Source: Bacillota bacterium (GTDB lineage: Bacteria; Bacillota; Sulfobacillia; Sulfobacillales; Sulfobacillaceae). From it: a DNA stretch of 64,000 nt. The stretch covers positions 1-64,000 of the forward strand of contig JAJZAN010000005.1 in the NCBI GenBank assembly GCA_021799435.1, written 5' to 3'. Within the stretch, counting starts at the first letter, position 1; each line of letters opens with the position of its first letter. Positions 1 through 9,060 of this stretch are shown here, one piece after another. Made by a program: the position numbers and the translations under genes. The notes beneath the pieces are model-generated. The model did no database searches. It saw nothing but the letters and a program-made list of their open reading frames with translations, and was not told the origin of the DNA.

Positions 1-12
1 GGAGATGATTGC

Positions 13-933
13 ATGGCCCACGAAGCGATGGCGTTTTTCCAGGGACGAATTATGCCGCTGAAAGACGCCAATGTCAGCATTGCGACGCATGCGTTCAACT
101 ACGGAACCGGCGTGTTTGAGGGCCTTCGGGCGTATTGGAACGCAGACAGCGAGGATTTGTACATCGTGCAGCCAGGCCCGCATTTTGCCCGGCTTAAGCG
201 TTCGGCGCGCGTGCTGCACATCGATCTTCCGTATAGTGTGGAGGAGCTGGTCGACATCACCCGGGAGTTGCTGCGGGTAAGCCAGTTCCGCGAGGATGTC
301 TACATACGTCCGTTGGCGTACAAGGCGGATGCAGCCATCAAGGTGGGGCTCTCGGGTATCGCCAGCGCATTTGCCATGTTTGCACTTCCGATGGGCGATT
401 ACGTCCCGACGGCTGGCATCAGTGTGGCGGTGTCCAGCTGGCGGCGAATCGCCGATAACATGATCCCCTCACGGGCCAAGGTGACGGGGGCGTATGTGAA
501 CGCGGCACTGTCGAGCGACCAAGCGAAGGCGGACGGATACGACGAGGCCATCATGCTGGGCGATGACGGGCAAGTGTCGGAGGCGAGCTCGTCAAACTTG
601 TTCATGGTGCGAAACGGAGTGCTTATCACACCGCCAGTTACGTCCGATATCTTGGAAGGCGTAACCCGACAAATTGTGTTTGATTTGGCGCGGGAATTTG
701 ACATCCCGACCGAGGTGCGCCCGATTGACCGTACTGAGTTGTACAGCGCTGACGAGCTCTTCTTGTGCGGCACAGGCGTGCAGATGGCGGGTGTCACCCA
801 GGTTGATCGACGGCCGGTTGGCACAGGCAATCCCGGTCCAATCACCGAGAAGATTCAACGGGAATATTTCGAGTTAGTGCGGGGACGATCGGCGAAGTTT
901 CGTGACTACGTCAGCGCAGTCTATCACGATTGA
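13..933 (+). CDS. ilvE: Branched-chain amino acid aminotransferase (fold-type IV PLP enzyme)
   Basis: The 306-residue protein has the usual length of bacterial IlvE and should interconvert Leu/Ile/Val and their 2-oxo acids in the cytoplasm. The PLP lysine is probably Lys156 in RAKVTGAYVN. The phosphate-binding segment reads VSEASSSNLF (about 188-197), where the most common IlvE form is EGSGENIF; this variant also occurs in the fold-type IV family. The N-terminal NYGTGVFEGLRAY (about 29-41) is typical. A GGAG sits about 8 bases before the ATG. Two hairpins with T-rich tails follow, so the gene ends a transcription unit whose start lies left of the window. D-amino-acid aminotransferase is a less likely alternative. 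Confidence 0.93.
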   Translation: MAHEAMAFFQGRIMPLKDANVSIATHAFNYGTGVFEGLRAYWNADSEDLYIVQPGPHFARLKRSARVLHIDLPYSVEELVDITRELLRVSQFREDVYIRPLAYKADAAIKVGLSGIASAFAMFALPMGDYVPTAGISVAVSSWRRIADNMIPSRAKVTGAYVNAALSSDQAKADGYDEAIMLGDDGQVSEASSSNLFMVRNGVLITPPVTSDILEGVTRQIVFDLAREFDIPTEVRPIDRTELYSADELFLCGTGVQMAGVTQVDRRPVGTGNPGPITEKIQREYFELVRGRSAKFRDYVSAVYHD

Positions 934-950
934 CGCGTCCAAATAGAGAG

Positions 951-980
951 GGGACCGGCCGATGGGCGGCCGGTCTCTTC
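951..980 (+). terminator. Rho-independent terminator after ilvE
   Basis: GACCGGCC (953-960) pairs perfectly with GGCCGGTC (968-975), followed by TCTTC. It lies 18 bases after the ilvE stop. Confidence 0.7.
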
Positions 981-1011
981 GTATTCCCATGGTAAGCAGG
1001 GGAACGTGGCC

Positions 1012-1034
1012 ACCGGGTCTTGACCCGGTTTTAT
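1012..1034 (+). terminator. Second hairpin terminator, plus strand
   Basis: ACCGGGT (1012-1018), loop CTTG, ACCCGGT (1023-1029), then TTTAT. This tandem hairpin backs up the first and separates ilvE from the convergent FMN reductase gene. Confidence 0.65.
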
Positions 1035-1050
1035 CGGGTGCGGTGGAGCG

Positions 1051-1620
1051 CTATTGTTCCCGTGCCGCTTTCAGTACGCGGGCCCACCACGACAAATCGT
1101 CAAACATGGTTGCGGCCACCGGAGCCAAATGGGTAAGCTCGTCAAAAGTTTTTTGCCCCATCATAATCGGCAGGAAGTCGGCGCCTTGAATGTGCACGGC
1201 AGACCGGACCGGGGCCATTTGCAATTCGACCGCGATGAGTCGCAACTGCTCGATGGCCCGGGCTGCACCCACCGATCCGTATCCGACGAACGCCACCGGC
1301 TTGCGTATCCACTCGACATAGGCGTAGTCCAGGGCGTTTTTCAATGCCGCCGTGGGGCCGTGGTTGTATTCTGCGGCTATGATGACATATCCATCGAACT
1401 CTCCGACTTTCTTCTGCCATCTGAGACCCTCGGAGTCTTGGGTCGGGACATGCATGTTACTGGCCCGTTCGTTGAAGAACGGCAGAGCGTAATCACGCAG
1501 GTCTACCAGTTCGAACTCTAGGTCGGTGCGCAGACTGGCTTGGGCCATCAGCCACTGGGCTGCCTTTGCGCCAATTCGGTTGTCACGGGTACTTCCAAGT
1601 ATCACGCCAATCTTCGGCAT
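1051..1620 (-). CDS. NADPH-dependent FMN reductase-like flavoprotein
   Basis: This is a 189-residue flavodoxin-fold protein. It carries the phosphate-binding GSTRDNRIG at about residues 9-17 and the flavin-binding AAEYNHGPTAALKNALDY at about 82-99, the two hallmarks of the NADPH-dependent FMN reductase / quinone reductase family. The likely role is cytoplasmic reduction of FMN or quinones at the expense of NAD(P)H. The ATG at 1620 is preferred because AGGGAG lies 8 bases upstream; a GTG just before it is also possible. The decayed TetR gene is divergent from it across about 145 bases and may once have controlled it. The substrate cannot be told from sequence. Confidence 0.85.
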   Translation of the reverse strand: MPKIGVILGSTRDNRIGAKAAQWLMAQASLRTDLEFELVDLRDYALPFFNERASNMHVPTQDSEGLRWQKKVGEFDGYVIIAAEYNHGPTAALKNALDYAYVEWIRKPVAFVGYGSVGAARAIEQLRLIAVELQMAPVRSAVHIQGADFLPIMMGQKTFDELTHLAPVAATMFDDLSWWARVLKAAREQ

Positions 1621-1765
1621 CACGGTGTCTCCCTCGTTGTGAAATATGCGGCAGATGATGGAAATCCACCATCTGTTGATTTCATGGTAGTCGGTTAGCT
1701 ATGATCGACGCAACCCTCAATGAGGGCGTCTGGGCCTGTGTCGGGCGATGCGAAGGAGCGGACGG

Positions 1766-2243
1766 ATGATAGGCGCCACGGAACGAACCGACCTGCGGGT
1801 GCGGCGCACTCGCAAGCTTCTGCAGGAAGCGTGTCAGGCCTTGATGGCTCAAAAGAGCTTCTAAGCCATCACAGTCCAAGACATCAGCGCAGCCCGCGAT
1901 GGCGAACCGTTCCACCTTTTATGACGATTTTTGTGGACAAGTATGCGCTCCATGGAGTCCGCCGTCAGCGAATCGTTTCGGGAGCAATTGGCGAATCGGA
2001 TGCCAAATCAGGACCCGTACACCGCGGAGAACCTCAGCGATAGTCCCCCCAATGGTTCGGAAACCCCGGATGACAACCCTGTTAGCCGGGAAATGGCTGT
2101 AGCGGTGACCAGCTGGGCTATTTATGGGACGTCAGACTATCGTGGAGAAGAATCCCCGGGGAACTGGAGAGGAACTCGCCGAGAGCGTCATTCCGATCCT
2201 GCAAGGGATGACACAGACCGATTGCGTGTTGCCTGAAAAATGA
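1766..2243 (+). pseudogene. Decayed TetR-family transcriptional regulator
   Basis: Translation from the ATG at 1766 gives a TetR N-terminus (RVRRTRKLLQEACQALM), stopped by TAA at 1862-1864. The same frame then continues with AITVQDISAARD. The helix-turn-helix continues in another frame as ANRSTFYDDF (from about 1898), then FVDKYAL after a further shift, then MESAVSESFREQL in a third frame. The C-terminal part is recognisable as TSWAIYG and, in yet another frame, as ELAESVIPILQGMTQ. That is one nonsense codon and at least four frameshifts, so no functional product is expected. It may have regulated the divergent FMN reductase gene. Confidence 0.85.
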
Positions 2244-2341
2244 GGCGCCGTGGTCGCCCTGCCCGCGGATTCTGGATTCGGCGCTGTGCTGCAGGTTGTG
2301 TTTTAGCTTCCGATTCGTCTTGGTACTGAGGAGGCTTGTGG

Positions 2342-4240
2342 ATGTGCGGAGTGTGCGGTTTTGCGAGCAGCCAGTTTGACAAAGCAGGTCTGGACCGGAT
2401 GGTGGACACGATGGTCCATCGAGGTCCAGACGACCGCGGAGTCGCCTATTTCGGGACGGCAGGATTAGGGTTTCGGCGCCTGTCGATCCTCGACTTACAG
2501 GGTGGACATCAGCCGATGTCGGGGGAAGACCAAAACGTCGTCACGGTCACCAATGGTGAAATTTACAACTATCGTCCGTTGCGCCAGGCTTTGGAGGCGC
2601 AGGGACACGTATTTCGATCGGACTCGGATGCCGAGGTGGTGCCCCACTTGTATGAACAAGGGGGGATCGACTATGTTGTGCAGCAGTTGCGCGGGATGTT
2701 TGCCGTGGCCGTGTGGGACGGCCGCGCCAATACGATGCACCTGGTCCGGGATCACTTCGGCATTAAGCCCATGTACTACACGGCGGGTCCTCAAGGGCTC
2801 TTTTTTGCCTCTGACATCCGAAGTTTGCTGGCTTCCGGGCGTGTGAGTGCGTCGGTGAATAGCAACGCCCTGTGGCATTATTTGACTTTTCAATATGTAC
2901 CCGATCCGCAAACCATGTTTTCGGGAATTTGGAAGCTGCCTGCCGGTCACTATCTCTCATGGCGGGGCCATCACGTCGAATTGACCCGATATTGGACCTT
3001 GTCATATGACCCCGATCCGCATTTGACACTGCCCGAACTGGCGGAGGCTATTCACGACGCTCTGAAGGACTCGGTGGCGCGTCATATGATGAGCGATGTC
3101 CCACGCGGAGCTTATTTGTCGAGCGGAATCGATTCCAGTGCGGTGGTGGCATTCTTGCGCCAGCACCAGACGCTGGATACCTTCAGCATCGGCTTTGGGC
3201 AGAACCATGGGGAGATAGACGAGCTTGGCTTTGCCCGCGAAACGGCACAAATTTTGGATACCCGCCATCACGAAGTGGTGGTTGGCGCGGAGGAATATCG
3301 GGATCTGCTGCCTCAAATCATTGCTGCCCAGGAAGACCCTGTGGCCGATCCGAGCGCGCCCGCATTATATTTTTTGGCCCGCGAGGCACGACGTCATGTG
3401 ACCGTTGTCCTGTCGGGAGAAGGAGCAGATGAACTCTTTGCCGGGTATCCCATCTATGCAGAACCGTCGGCGTTGCGCCTGTTCGACTATCTGCCTGAGA
3501 GACTCCGGTGGGCAGTGGGCCAAGCGGCCCGGGCGCTGCCGACCCAGATGAAAGGCCGGGGGTTTCTCTTGAGAGGGTCTCAGCGGTTGGAGGAACGCTA
3601 TTTGGGCAACGCCAAAATTTTTAACGAGGAGGAAAAGGCTAAACTCCTGCCGTGGCTGCCAGCGCAGAATCCTGATCCCTACTGGACGGTCACCGCACCG
3701 CATTATCAGACCACAGCGGCTCTCGATCCGGTGAGTCGCATGCAAATCATCGATGGCCACACCTGGCTTCCGGGCGATATTTTAATGAAGGCGGACAAGA
3801 TGTCGATGGCACATTCTTTAGAGCTTCGGGTGCCGTTTTTGGATGTCGAAGTGTTTCAATTGGCCGCTCGCATTCCACCAGCATTTAAGGTTGGACGCGG
3901 CACGACCAAGATCGCCTTGCGAGAGGCGATGGCGCGTGAGTTGCCGCCTGCCATCCAACAGCGGCCCAAGCTTGGCTTTCCGATCCCTATCCGCCACTGG
4001 CTTAAAGATCAGCTGCGCGATTTTAGCCACGAGATGTTGTCGGCAGCGAACCTGCCCCATTTCGACCAGCGTGCAGTACAATCGTTGTTGAACGCCCCGC
4101 CGAGCAGCGTGTTTAATCACGATCGCAAGGTGTGGACGCTTCTGGTGTTTTCGCTTTGGCACCAACACTTCATGGGTCCTCAATCGGTGGATTTGGGGCG
4201 CGAGGGGGCACGGATAGACTATGGGGCGACGCCGTCGTAA
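2342..4240 (+). CDS. asnB: Asparagine synthetase, glutamine-hydrolysing (class B)
   Basis: The 632-residue enzyme makes Asn from Asp, ATP and glutamine. The start is set at the ATG at 2342, because the N-terminal nucleophile must be the Cys after Met (MCGVCGF); an upstream in-frame TTG would bury it. GAGGAGG lies about 8 bases before. Residues 1 to about 220 are the class II glutaminase domain. The synthetase domain carries the ATP pyrophosphatase loop SSGIDSS at about 260. The gene overlaps the next one by 20 bases. Some Firmicute and actinobacterial AsnB paralogues amidate cell-wall diaminopimelate instead. The exported peptidase partner makes that a possibility here, but the sequence alone does not settle it. 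Confidence 0.93.
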   Translation: MCGVCGFASSQFDKAGLDRMVDTMVHRGPDDRGVAYFGTAGLGFRRLSILDLQGGHQPMSGEDQNVVTVTNGEIYNYRPLRQALEAQGHVFRSDSDAEVVPHLYEQGGIDYVVQQLRGMFAVAVWDGRANTMHLVRDHFGIKPMYYTAGPQGLFFASDIRSLLASGRVSASVNSNALWHYLTFQYVPDPQTMFSGIWKLPAGHYLSWRGHHVELTRYWTLSYDPDPHLTLPELAEAIHDALKDSVARHMMSDVPRGAYLSSGIDSSAVVAFLRQHQTLDTFSIGFGQNHGEIDELGFARETAQILDTRHHEVVVGAEEYRDLLPQIIAAQEDPVADPSAPALYFLAREARRHVTVVLSGEGADELFAGYPIYAEPSALRLFDYLPERLRWAVGQAARALPTQMKGRGFLLRGSQRLEERYLGNAKIFNEEEKAKLLPWLPAQNPDPYWTVTAPHYQTTAALDPVSRMQIIDGHTWLPGDILMKADKMSMAHSLELRVPFLDVEVFQLAARIPPAFKVGRGTTKIALREAMARELPPAIQQRPKLGFPIPIRHWLKDQLRDFSHEMLSAANLPHFDQRAVQSLLNAPPSSVFNHDRKVWTLLVFSLWHQHFMGPQSVDLGREGARIDYGATPS

Positions 4241-5069
4241 GGTCCGGCCGCGTTGGGGTGGATTGGCGATTGTGGCTGTGCTGGTGGCCGCCGGGTATGG
4301 TGTCGCCCACCGACTGCTCAGCGCGGCGCAGCCGACCGCTCGCACCGCATCGCAGTCCATTGCGCCTAAGACAAGGCCCGCAAAGAGGCGGGTTCCCCCC
4401 TCACACCACCGGCCGGCGCCTCTGCCGTCCCGCGTCTTGATTCACGTGGCGGGGATAGATCAGTATCCGCAGCTGCCCAACGGATGTGAAGTGACCAGCT
4501 TGACGATGTTGATGGCGTCCGTGGGGCACCCGGTCAGTAAGATGACGTTAGCTTCCGAGATGCCTAAAGACCCAACCCAACTGGTTCTGAGTTCTACAAC
4601 CAACGCGGCCGGGCAAACAGTGCATCATGTGGAGTATTGGGGAAATCCCAACGTCGGGTTTGTGGGCAGTGTCTATCAAGCCGGGGAAGGGTACGGCATC
4701 TATCACGGGCCGATGACGAAGTTTCTCAATCAGCTCTTGCCAGGTCGAGCGGAAGATCTGACGGGGTCATCCTTTCATACCATCTTGGAGCATGTGGCGG
4801 CGGGAATACCCGTGGAAGTGTGGACGACCACCACATTTCAGCCGACGACGGACTGGGTCACGTGGCAGAGTCCAGAGGGTCCCGTAACGGCCACGCCCTT
4901 GGAGCATGCAGTCCTCTTGGTCGGGTATGGTCCCGGGGTATTGTATGTGAATAACCCGCTCAACGGAGAGGCGGCGCAGAAGATTCCTGAGGCGCCGTTT
5001 TTAAAGTCGTGGGACCAGTTGGGAAAGCAGGCCATCACTGTGAAGCTGCCGAACTCGCGAAATCGGTGA
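4221..5069 (+). CDS. Membrane-anchored or exported C39-like cysteine peptidase (YvpB-type)
   Basis: The 282-residue protein starts with an Arg-rich tail (MGRRRRK), then one hydrophobic segment (about 13-35) and a Pro/Arg-rich linker. The peptidase_C39_2-like domain begins at about residue 72. The probable catalytic residues are Cys89 (NGCEVTS), His229 (LEHAVLLVGYG) and an Asn near 243-244 (YVNNP). There is no ABC transporter fusion, so it is not a bacteriocin exporter. The likely role is extracytoplasmic proteolysis or wall-peptide cleavage; the substrate is unknown. Its start lies inside asnB, which suggests translational coupling. Confidence 0.8.
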   Translation: MGRRRRKVRPRWGGLAIVAVLVAAGYGVAHRLLSAAQPTARTASQSIAPKTRPAKRRVPPSHHRPAPLPSRVLIHVAGIDQYPQLPNGCEVTSLTMLMASVGHPVSKMTLASEMPKDPTQLVLSSTTNAAGQTVHHVEYWGNPNVGFVGSVYQAGEGYGIYHGPMTKFLNQLLPGRAEDLTGSSFHTILEHVAAGIPVEVWTTTTFQPTTDWVTWQSPEGPVTATPLEHAVLLVGYGPGVLYVNNPLNGEAAQKIPEAPFLKSWDQLGKQAITVKLPNSRNR

Positions 5070-5320
5070 GATAAGCCAGCTTGGGTACTGTTGGGGGTGC
5101 CGTCTAAAAGCAGGTGCGGCTGCTCGCCACCCGGCCGCATTCAGTCTAGCCAAGTCCGCACGTGCCACATTACGGTCAGTGCGCAATATGGCCTCGATGG
5201 TCCCCATTCGTCGTGCCTTATCCACTTTCGCAACAAACCCGGTGCCCATCACCATCTGGGCCCTGTCTGTCCACCAGGCCTTTGATACAGCGGAGTCGCT
5301 GTTAGGATAAGGGAGGGTCT
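5070..5320. other. Intergenic region with a possible minus-strand gene remnant
   Basis: No convincing plus-strand gene is present. On the minus strand, just after the LysR stop, an open frame reads SKAWWTDRAQMVMGTGF and continues with VDKARRMGTIEAIL and ARADLARLNAAGW before losing protein-like character near the peptidase gene. It has no ribosome binding site and I do not recognise it. It could be the scrap of a former gene following lysR. Confidence 0.3.
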
Positions 5321-6220
5321 CTAGTGGATTTGAGGATGCTGTTGCAACGCGGTCATCAGGGCCTGTGCGGCGTGCGACAACGGGGTATCTCGACGCGCCA
5401 CCAAGCCGATGGAATGGGGTGACAGCGGCGGGACCGGAATCACTTGGTGCAATTCGCCGCGCTCGAGCGCGGACCGAACAAAGGGAATGACCACACCGGC
5501 CACCCCGAGGCCAATTCGGGCGAAGTCGCCCAGCAAGTCCAGACTGCCGAGTTCGATTTCTGGCGTGACAGAGACGTGATGCGTCGCAAAATAGCGGTCG
5601 AAGTGGGACCGGGTCACGCTTCCCTGCTCTAGCAGAAGCAAAGGGTATTGCGCAATCTCCGCAATTTGACGCGGGCGGTCGGCCAATCCGCGAAGCGCCT
5701 CGCCGACTACGAATCCATCCTGCAACGGGGGACCCTCCACTATGAGGAGGTCGCCACCCGTCACGGGAAGGTTCACGACCCCGAAGTCAACGGCACCGGA
5801 TCGTAATTGGGCCAGGGTGTCGCGCGAGGTTCCGTTGGTGACGTGCAGCCGAACCATCGGATGGGCGCGATGAAAGGCGTCCAACGTCGGCAGCAGGTAG
5901 TAGCGGCAGAGTGTGTCGCTGGCCCCGATCCGAACGTCGCCGCGCTCCAGGTGCTGCATCTCCACTAGGCGGCGCTCTCCGGCGTCCAGCAGGCGGAATG
6001 CCGCCTCGACATGCGCGTACAACTGTTCCCCCTCGGGTGTCAAGTGAATACCCCGGCTCGTGCGGATTACCAAGAGGCTCCCCAGGTCGGCTTCAAGTTT
6101 CCGAAGGGCTTGACTGACCGCCGGCTGCGTCAGGAACAACTGCTCCGCGGCGCGGGTCAGATTGCCGGTCTCCGCCACGGCGCGGAATACTCGATATCGG
6201 TCTAATGACGAGGCATTCAT
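5321..6220 (-). CDS. LysR-family transcriptional regulator
   Basis: This 298-residue protein has the standard LysR layout. A winged helix-turn-helix occupies residues 1-60 (FRAVAETGNLTRAAEQLFLT, then QPAVSQALRKLE), followed by a two-lobed effector domain from about 90. AGGAGA lies 9 bases before the ATG at 6220, which is preferred over an upstream in-frame ATG at 6247. It is transcribed away from purA with about 95 bases between starts. LysR proteins usually repress themselves and act on the divergent gene, but purA is an unusual target, so the regulon and effector are unknown. Confidence 0.9.
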   Translation of the reverse strand: MNASSLDRYRVFRAVAETGNLTRAAEQLFLTQPAVSQALRKLEADLGSLLVIRTSRGIHLTPEGEQLYAHVEAAFRLLDAGERRLVEMQHLERGDVRIGASDTLCRYYLLPTLDAFHRAHPMVRLHVTNGTSRDTLAQLRSGAVDFGVVNLPVTGGDLLIVEGPPLQDGFVVGEALRGLADRPRQIAEIAQYPLLLLEQGSVTRSHFDRYFATHHVSVTPEIELGSLDLLGDFARIGLGVAGVVIPFVRSALERGELHQVIPVPPLSPHSIGLVARRDTPLSHAAQALMTALQQHPQIH

Positions 6221-6315
6221 CCTAATTATGTCTCCTATCACCAACATTAAGTTCTGTTATGCTGCGCCTTCCATTATACTGGGCCCGCAAATGAATCGGT
6301 ATGGGGGCGAACGAC

Positions 6316-7599
6316 ATGAGTGTCACAGCGGTCGTGGGAGCTAACTGGGGCGACGAGGGCAAGGGGAAGATGACGGACGTCTTGGCATCCGAAGCGGATT
6401 TCGTGGTGCGATTTCAAGGCGGGAACAACGCCGGCCACACCATCATCAATGACTGGGGCCGCTTCGCTCTGCACCTGTTGCCGTCTGGCGTATTTTATCC
6501 GCATGTTGAAAACGTGTTGGGGCCGGGCGTGGCTGTAAATGTCCCGTCCTTAATGCAAGAACTGGAAGGGCTGCGGAACGGGGGCGTGCCTGAGCCGCGG
6601 CTTAGTGTGTCGGACCGTGCACAGGTGGTACTTCCGGTTCACATGCTTTTGGACCGGTTGGAAGAAGAGCGGCTCGGGAGTCGCCAGTTTGGCTCCACGC
6701 GGTCCGGGATGGCCCCGTTCTACGCCGACAAAGCTCTCAAGGTGGGGCTGCGGGTGGCTGATTTGTTCGACCCAAGTCGAGTCCGGGAGGCTGTGGAGCG
6801 CTGTCTTGACCTGAAGAACGTGCTGCTTGTGCATGCCTACGGCCAGGAGCCCGTGGATGCTCGCGCGATGACAGAAGCGCTCCACCAGGCGGCGTCCGCC
6901 CTGGAACCGTATGTGCGCGATACCACGGCACTGCTGCAGGAGGCGGTGAGGTCCGAACGTCGCATCCTGCTGGAAGGTCAGCTGGGTGCGCTGCGCGATC
7001 CCGACCATGGCATTCATCCCTACACGACATCCAGCTCTACGCTGGCTGGCTTTGCCAGCGTTGGGGCAGGCATTCCGCCCGCGAGCATGACACGCATTGT
7101 TGCGGTCACTAAGGCCTATGCGTCCTGTGTGGGAGCAGGGCCCTTCGTCACCGAGCTGGCGGAGCAAGAAGCGGGCGAACTCCGGGAACGAGGCGGGTCC
7201 GCCGGGGAATACGGAGCCACCACGGGGCGCCCGCGCCGTGTGGGCTGGTTCGACGGCCCCGCCACGCGGTACGGCGCACAGATCCAGGGTGCCACCGAGA
7301 TGGCGCTTACGAACTTAGACGTGCTCAGTGCGTGGCCGGAGATTCCGATCTGCGTGGCCTATCGCATCGGGGATCGGGTGACGACGGAGTTTCCGCCGAC
7401 AGCGGGTCTTAACCACGCCGAACCGGTCTGGGATACGATGCCAGGCTGGGGAGTGGATATTACCGGTGTGACCACCTATGCAGAGCTTCCCGAGCCTGCC
7501 AAGAACTATGTGGAACGGCTGGAAGCACTGATCGGTGTACCCATTCGGTTCATTTCGGTTGGTCCGCATCGTGAACAAATCCTGCTCAGATCGGTCTAG
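6316..7599 (+). CDS. purA: Adenylosuccinate synthetase, divergent subfamily
   Basis: The 427-residue enzyme should condense IMP with aspartate using GTP, the first committed step to AMP. The start at 6316 is chosen because GGGGG sits about 8 bases before it. NWGDEGKGK (10-18) places the catalytic Asp13 and NNAGHT places His41 exactly where they fall in E. coli PurA. The substrate loops diverge from the common forms: SGMAPFYADK replaces the usual RGIGP region, and EGQLGALRDPDHGIHPYTTS replaces the usual EGAQG-LDIDHGTYP. The retained Asp13 argues against the phage PurZ paralogue. Confidence 0.88.
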   Translation: MSVTAVVGANWGDEGKGKMTDVLASEADFVVRFQGGNNAGHTIINDWGRFALHLLPSGVFYPHVENVLGPGVAVNVPSLMQELEGLRNGGVPEPRLSVSDRAQVVLPVHMLLDRLEEERLGSRQFGSTRSGMAPFYADKALKVGLRVADLFDPSRVREAVERCLDLKNVLLVHAYGQEPVDARAMTEALHQAASALEPYVRDTTALLQEAVRSERRILLEGQLGALRDPDHGIHPYTTSSSTLAGFASVGAGIPPASMTRIVAVTKAYASCVGAGPFVTELAEQEAGELRERGGSAGEYGATTGRPRRVGWFDGPATRYGAQIQGATEMALTNLDVLSAWPEIPICVAYRIGDRVTTEFPPTAGLNHAEPVWDTMPGWGVDITGVTTYAELPEPAKNYVERLEALIGVPIRFISVGPHREQILLRSV

Positions 7600-7726
7600 C
7601 GCAGTCGGGGCGAGACTTTGTGCGTACCTTCGGGGCCGCGCCGACCCCGGGGGGAGCATCAGGAGAAGACGACGAAAGCCATCCATGGCTGCCTTGAGGG
7701 CTGAGATCGCGGACCGGGAAGAAGGT

Positions 7727-8209
7727 GTGGTCGTGCCTTGGGCATTTGAGCTCTACCTAGGTGAGGGGAGCGCCGCTATAATACGTGCGCTCGGCATGTA
7801 GCCAGGGTCATCTCCGCATATATCGCTTGGCGTGACTGAATCCATCCAGGGGCGGGTCGAGAATGCGCTCTGTGACTGGGCCAAACGACAGCAGCCCATT
7901 GCGGTGACATTGGATCATTGGGGTCTCTTCCTCTCCGAAACCGCCGTGCTGTTTCTGGGCGTCCGTGAGCGCGCCACGCTGGCGGAGGTTTATTGGGACA
8001 TGCATCGTGTCACCGAGGGCCTATTGGGAGGCGAATGGACCTACTACCTTCCCCATCATTGGGTGCCGCATTGCACGGTCGCGGAGGGCGTGGCCTTAGA
8101 GGATTTGGGCGCGGTCGCAAAGTGCGTACAGACCCTGGAGCTGCCCTATGTCGTTTGGCCGTGGTGCAGTTTGGGGGCCGTCGGGTTGAGCGATGGGCTG
8201 TGCCCTTAG
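7727..8209 (+). pseudogene. 2H phosphoesterase (2'-5' RNA ligase-like) interrupted by in-frame TAG
   Basis: One uninterrupted reading frame encodes the family pattern. It opens with VPWAFELYLGEGSAAIIRAL, meets a TAG at 7799-7801, and resumes without a frameshift as GSSPHISLGV, the first H-x-S/T motif. The second motif is PHCTV near the end. Length ignoring the stop is about 160 residues, near the family norm of 170-190. An AAGAAGG (about 7718-7724) precedes GTG codons at 7727 and 7733. The GTG after the stop (7832) has no ribosome binding site and would lose the first His motif. The simplest reading is a recent nonsense mutation; a sequencing error or readthrough is possible. Confidence 0.7.
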
Positions 8210-8497
8210 GTACTGGCCGGAGCGGTGACGCCGCGGTCCCGCCTTAGGCCGGCGACCAGGAATTTCTCGGGCAGCACGCGAATGTCGTCATCCAACGCCG
8301 TGTGGTCGCCGCGACTAGCGTGGCGCTCGGGCCCTCCATAAGGGGTGACGGCTGCGGGTTGGCGTGGGCGAGGGCTTCCTGGACTCGCGGAGGGCCAGCG
8401 ATGGGAGGGCGGCTGGCCTCGTTTTGGGCCGAGGCCAGCTCGGTGGATGCCACGTGCTTCCGGCTTTCCCAATGCGAACAGATCGGAGTCGGTGGTC

Positions 8498-8818
8498 ATG
8501 AGGTCATCCGGAAAGCTCGGCATCGGCGGCACCGCCCTGGGCTCAACCGGGCGATTTAGCGCTCAGATTTATCTCACCGCCAACGCCGGCTGCTGGATTC
8601 GCTATTACCAGCCGGGGTTGTTTGCCCTGCCCCCTATTCCCACATTCCTTATGTCCCACATTGACCCTAAGGGGCAATTGTCATCCTTTCTTCACTCCCA
8701 CTGGCTGGCCGCGGCGTTGCTGGATGAGTTGGACATACGGGCTGACGGCCAAGCGGGCCATATCGCGTGGATGATTAACGCCCTGAGTGTGATGGGGGAT
8801 TGCCGCAAGACCTCCTGA
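8498..8818 (+). CDS. Hypothetical protein, 106 residues
   Basis: The only argument for this gene is an open frame with a GGAG 9 bases before the ATG at 8498 and a protein-like composition. I do not recognise a family. The middle has aromatic and proline-rich sequence (CWIRYYQPGLFALPPIP) and the C-terminal half looks helical (HSHWLAAALLDELDI). It could be the tail of a decayed larger gene. The flanks 8210-8497 and 8819-9060 hold no recognisable plus-strand gene. A minus-strand frame ending with DDDIRVLPEKFLVAGLRR at about 8250-8305 looks partly protein-like but is not identifiable. Confidence 0.35.
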   Translation: MRSSGKLGIGGTALGSTGRFSAQIYLTANAGCWIRYYQPGLFALPPIPTFLMSHIDPKGQLSSFLHSHWLAAALLDELDIRADGQAGHIAWMINALSVMGDCRKTS

Positions 8819-9060
8819 TTTCCGAAGCCATGCGGAAAGTTAATGGCTTGCAGCCAGCCGAGGGAGGTTGGCCAGGGGAGATCGTCTGGTCTAGGCGGTA
8901 CCGATCGCCAGTGTCACCCATGAGGACATCACCGCCTATGCGACGCCAAGGGTGCGTTTGGAGGGGCGGCTCCCATCCCGAGAAGGGAACTTCTGCCAAG
9001 TCGTCGAATTACGATGGCGTCCGTCCAAATGAACACGCCCATGAATTGGGGGAGGCCATT

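Noticed and set aside
2342..5069. asnB plus peptidase as a lasso-peptide cluster
   Set aside because: The AsnB is full length with a normal glutaminase nucleophile, and neither a precursor peptide nor the transglutaminase-like B protein is present.
6316..7599. PurA as a phage PurZ (Z-genome) enzyme
   Set aside because: PurZ lacks the catalytic Asp13, which is present here, and there are no phage genes around.
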